The position numbers and the translations under genes were made by a program. The notes beneath the pieces were generated by a model, which was not told where the DNA came from, ran no database searches, and saw only the letters and a program-made list of their open reading frames with translations. Below are positions 61,371 to 64,000 of a DNA stretch of 64,000 bases, piece by piece. Position 1 is the first letter of the stretch; every line of letters begins with the position of its first letter. This DNA comes from Chromobotia macracanthus (Eukaryota > Chordata > Actinopteri > Cypriniformes > Botiidae), in assembly GCA_036877525.1 (NCBI GenBank), contig JAZGTH010000005.1, forward strand, positions 5,474,001 to 5,538,000, in the 5' to 3' direction.

Positions 61371-61956
61371 ACCATTGTTGTCAAGGCACCAGTTTCTTTT
61401 AATTTTTGTAAATGATTTTGTCATATTAACAATGACTAACTTGTTTTCGAAAGCTTATGTCCTAAGATTTAGCATTTTAATCCAGCTGCATTTCAATTTA
61501 TACTCTTGTGTATGTTAATTTTGCATGATTGTGATGAAAATCAGTAGTCTGCAATATAAATACAAACAGTATTCTGTTGTATCTGTTGTAACCTAAAATG
61601 TACACATTGATCCAAACATTATTGTATTTAAAAACTCCAAGTATGTATAATGATCTGAATATGGCTTTTGAATCAAGTTGAATCTTTGTGTCACTTTTAC
61701 ACTTTATATAACAGTCTTTAACAAGTATTCTCTTTGTTCTGTTCATAAATGCTTCATCATAACCCAACTGTAAACAGTTTATCGAGTTCAGTTTACTACA
61801 ACAAATTCTGCCAAAAGGTCAGTGTGTCAGAAGCACAAAAACTTCAATTTCTCAAATCAAATGTTAAGTTTTATTAGAAACGGGCTTTACACACTTTATA
61901 TAACAATCTATCAGGCTAAGGGGAAATTATGCTGAAGGACAACTCTCACATAATCA
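61371..61956. other. Convergent 3' ends of ccdc82 and pomp
   Basis: 586 bases hold both 3' UTRs and no coding exon. A minus-strand AATAAA (TTTATT at 61870-61875) lies about 80 bases past the pomp stop codon and probably ends that transcript. No clear + strand AATAAA is seen for ccdc82. Confidence 0.55.
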
Positions 61957-63374
61957 TCACAGGAGACCAAGCTTGAACTCAGTCATGATGTGAGGCTCAC
62001 CCATCATTTCACAATGAGCAGAATCTGAAGAAAAATGATAAGCATTGTTAAGATAGTACAATTGGCAATCATTAGTTTTCTTCACAGGTAATGCACGAGT
62101 TATAATAGATGTTTCCTCATACCATTGAGAATGTCCTCAAAGCCAATGATGTCATCACTACCTCTCAGAGTATCCAGGGCCAGATTTGAGCTTGGTAGAA
62201 AGGGCAAACGCTGAATCTAAGAGGAGAAAGGTAAAAACAATCACTGAGAGATATGCAGATTATTAAGTGGAATTTGCCAATTTTAACAGAATGTAAATGC
62301 AATCTTCCATAATGCTTACAGGATGTATTTACAAAAAAAAGGTACGCATTATACCTGTCTGGCTGCTCTGAACTCCATCTGTAATTTGAGTGGTGCGTGG
62401 AGTCCCTGGATATTCCTCAGTGTGTTGAAATTCATCTTGTCCTGGTTCAGCTGAAACTAGAATCACACAACACAAGATGAATATAAATCTTCACATCAGG
62501 GCCTACACTGACAAACACTGGTGTGTGAACAATGTTCATTCATACTTAATTTTTGAAAGTTCTGGGACTCTTTAAGGAACACGTACATAAGAATAATGCA
62601 ATCTTACATCCAACTTACATTTTTCTCAGAAAGCTCCAATGGATGACTTGGTAGCAGCTCATTTTTTACACTAGAGAACCTAAGATCATGGCAATATACA
62701 AACATTAGAACATAAATGAACCAAACAGCGGGGTTTATAGGTTTATAAAGTCATAACTTACCCTCTACGTAGTGTGTCTTGTACCCCATACGGACCTGCC
62801 TGGGGACACAGACCTGTCACAGGAACACTGTCCTTCAGCTGAGATCGCAGGCCACGGGTATTCTGCAAAACATACACCGCATTTTAGCCACATGCATTTA
62901 AAAATGATGATGTGAAATGTAGTTTATACGTTGAACAGATCTGAAATGGCCATGATAATACTCTCATTTATGATAGTTGCCACAATGCATTAATATCTTC
63001 AGGCTGTACAGCTAAGAGATACAAAGTGAAAGTAGGGCCATGACACATCACTATTCATCTAGAAGCTAACATCTTACAGGCAAAAAATCTGTGATACTGA
63101 AAAAATAGTCGCACAAGTAAAAACATATCGAGACATAAAACTATAATTTAGGGGCAGCTGATATGTTCTGGATTAAGCAACAACAAACAAACTGCTATGC
63201 TACGATGTATTAGCTAGCTAAACACCAGCACAGCGCAAACGAGAGTTATTTTACTAGCAACAACATATCCTTTCACAAAGAGAGCAAGGAAATTAAACAT
63301 ACGTAACATCTTAACACAACCTGTAATAAATATTGATAAAATATGACAAACAAATTAGAACTCGACATTACCAT
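61957..63374 (-). CDS. pomp: Proteasome maturation protein
   Basis: Chaperone for 20S proteasome assembly, which guides beta-subunit incorporation and is degraded by the finished particle (UMP1 family). Coding exons (5' to 3'): 63374-63372, 62862-62762, 62679-62619, 62456-62355, 62216-62123 and 62024-61957 (TGA), giving 142 residues; human POMP has 141. The first coding exon contributes only the ATG, then the frame continues NTRGLRSQLKDSVPVTGL. Conserved blocks are VKNELLPSHPLELSEKN, FQLNQDKMNFNTLRNIQG, APLKLQMEFRAARQIQRLPF and GFEDILN; the end is MGEPHIMTEFKLGLL. Phases agree at every junction. An ETS-type ACTTCCGG (63413) and a CACGTG E-box (63444) lie just upstream, typical of a housekeeping promoter. 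Confidence 0.96.
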
Positions 63375-63628
63375 CTTCCAGCAAATTTTGTCTTTATAAC
63401 AAGCATAAATGTACTTCCGGGCAGCCTCCGGAAATACTGTTAGCACGTGATCATTACGACTGAAACAATAATTTTGTCACTTTTTAGGCAATATTATTAT
63501 TAAGTTATTAGTATGGTGTGCAATAAATAGCAAAGATACTAAAATATACTAAAAGCCGACATGTTAACAACATAAATTTCCGAGGTAGTTATTTCGATTA
63601 CATAGCCGTGCTCTCAACAAAACACATA
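63375..63628 (-). promoter_or_regulatory. pomp 5' UTR and promoter region
   Basis: ACTTCCGG at 63413-63420 (ETS-type) and CACGTG at 63444-63449 (USF/MYC-type E-box) lie within 80 bases of the start codon. No TATA box is evident. The tRNA-Cys gene begins on the opposite strand at 63629, so the two promoters share this interval. Confidence 0.5.
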
Positions 63629-63700
63629 GGGGGTATAGCTCAGTGGTAGAGCATTTGACTGCAGATCAAGAGGTCCCCGGTTCAAATCCGGGTGCCCCCT
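63629..63700 (+). tRNA. tRNA-Cys (anticodon GCA)
   Basis: 72 bases fold as a cloverleaf. Acceptor arms are GGGGGTA and TGCCCCC. The A box lies within TAGCTCAGTGGTAGAGCA. The anticodon stem-loop is TTGA-CTGCAGA-TCAA with GCA in the loop, and the B box is GGTTCAAATCC within a CCCGG/CCGGG arm. There is no intron and the discriminator base is T. A T-run terminator follows. Confidence 0.95.
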
Positions 63701-64000
63701 CTTTTTGTTTCAATAATTTTTTTGTTGATGAAAAATGAAGCACCAAAAGAAAACTGGGACATATAGTCTATATACATACAAATGCATATACATCTGGTTT
63801 GTTTAATATGTAACAGAACATACAATGAAGAAACATTTTCATGTCTGTAAAACTATCTCTTTTGTTAATCAAAACAGTTCTGGAGCACTATACGCATTAA
63901 ATAAGTATCAGAACAGCATCATTTCATGAGGCAATTTGAGGCAATGTACATTCTAAGGTTCATACTTCAAGGAAACGTAAAAAGCAGGGGCTGTGAAACA
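63701..64000. other. Right-edge flank of tRNA-Cys
   Basis: AT-rich DNA after the tRNA terminator; no gene is visible before the window ends. Confidence 0.5.
63702..63706 (+). terminator. RNA polymerase III terminator
   Basis: TTTTT begins two bases after the mature tRNA-Cys end. Confidence 0.85.

Noticed and set aside
1..64000. CRISPR arrays, bacterial operons, prophage or insertion sequences
   Set aside because: No spaced direct repeats or prokaryotic gene organisation exist; the window is vertebrate nuclear DNA.

Overview
This is nuclear DNA of a vertebrate, almost certainly a ray-finned (teleost) fish. The genes are split by GT-AG introns, the proteins are recognisably vertebrate orthologues, and the intergenic DNA is AT-rich and full of short nonautonomous transposons and tRNA-derived SINEs of the kinds common in fish. 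The species cannot be named from the sequence. Identifications rest on remembered family sequences, because no database search was possible. Every multi-exon model was built by joining exons whose splice sites and reading phases agree.

Layout, left to right. (1) The 3' nine coding exons of coro6 (+, 5' end outside the window). (2) abhd15 (+, two exons). (3) taok1 (-, 19 coding exons plus a 5' noncoding exon and a long first intron), convergent with abhd15. (4) pdk3 (+, 11 exons), divergent from taok1. (5) pcyt1b (-, 8 coding exons), convergent with pdk3. (6) Five phase-consistent + strand exons at 41.1-43.0 kb of a gene I do not recognise, with two tandemly related exons. (7) About 10 kb of gene-poor DNA. 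(8) The ARX-type homeobox gene (-, 5 exons). (9) spag16 (+), present as one uninterrupted 614-codon ORF. (10) ccdc82 (+, 7 exons). (11) pomp (-, 6 coding exons), convergent with ccdc82. (12) A tRNA-Cys(GCA) gene at the right edge.

Two ancestral blocks meet here. CORO6-ABHD15-TAOK1 are neighbours on human chromosome 17q11, while PDK3-PCYT1B-(POLA1)-ARX are neighbours on human Xp22. In the window the second block lacks POLA1, which fits one of the two copies left by the teleost genome duplication. The genes are functionally unrelated: actin regulation, lipolysis control, a stress/MAP kinase, mitochondrial pyruvate dehydrogenase control, phosphatidylcholine synthesis, a forebrain/pancreas transcription factor, an axonemal protein and a proteasome assembly factor.

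The observations most worth following are the intronless spag16 with an RFX-type X-box just upstream of its start codon; the unrecognised gene with a duplicated exon motif; the joined synteny blocks with POLA1 missing; and a pcyt1b N-terminus that is unusually basic for that isoform.
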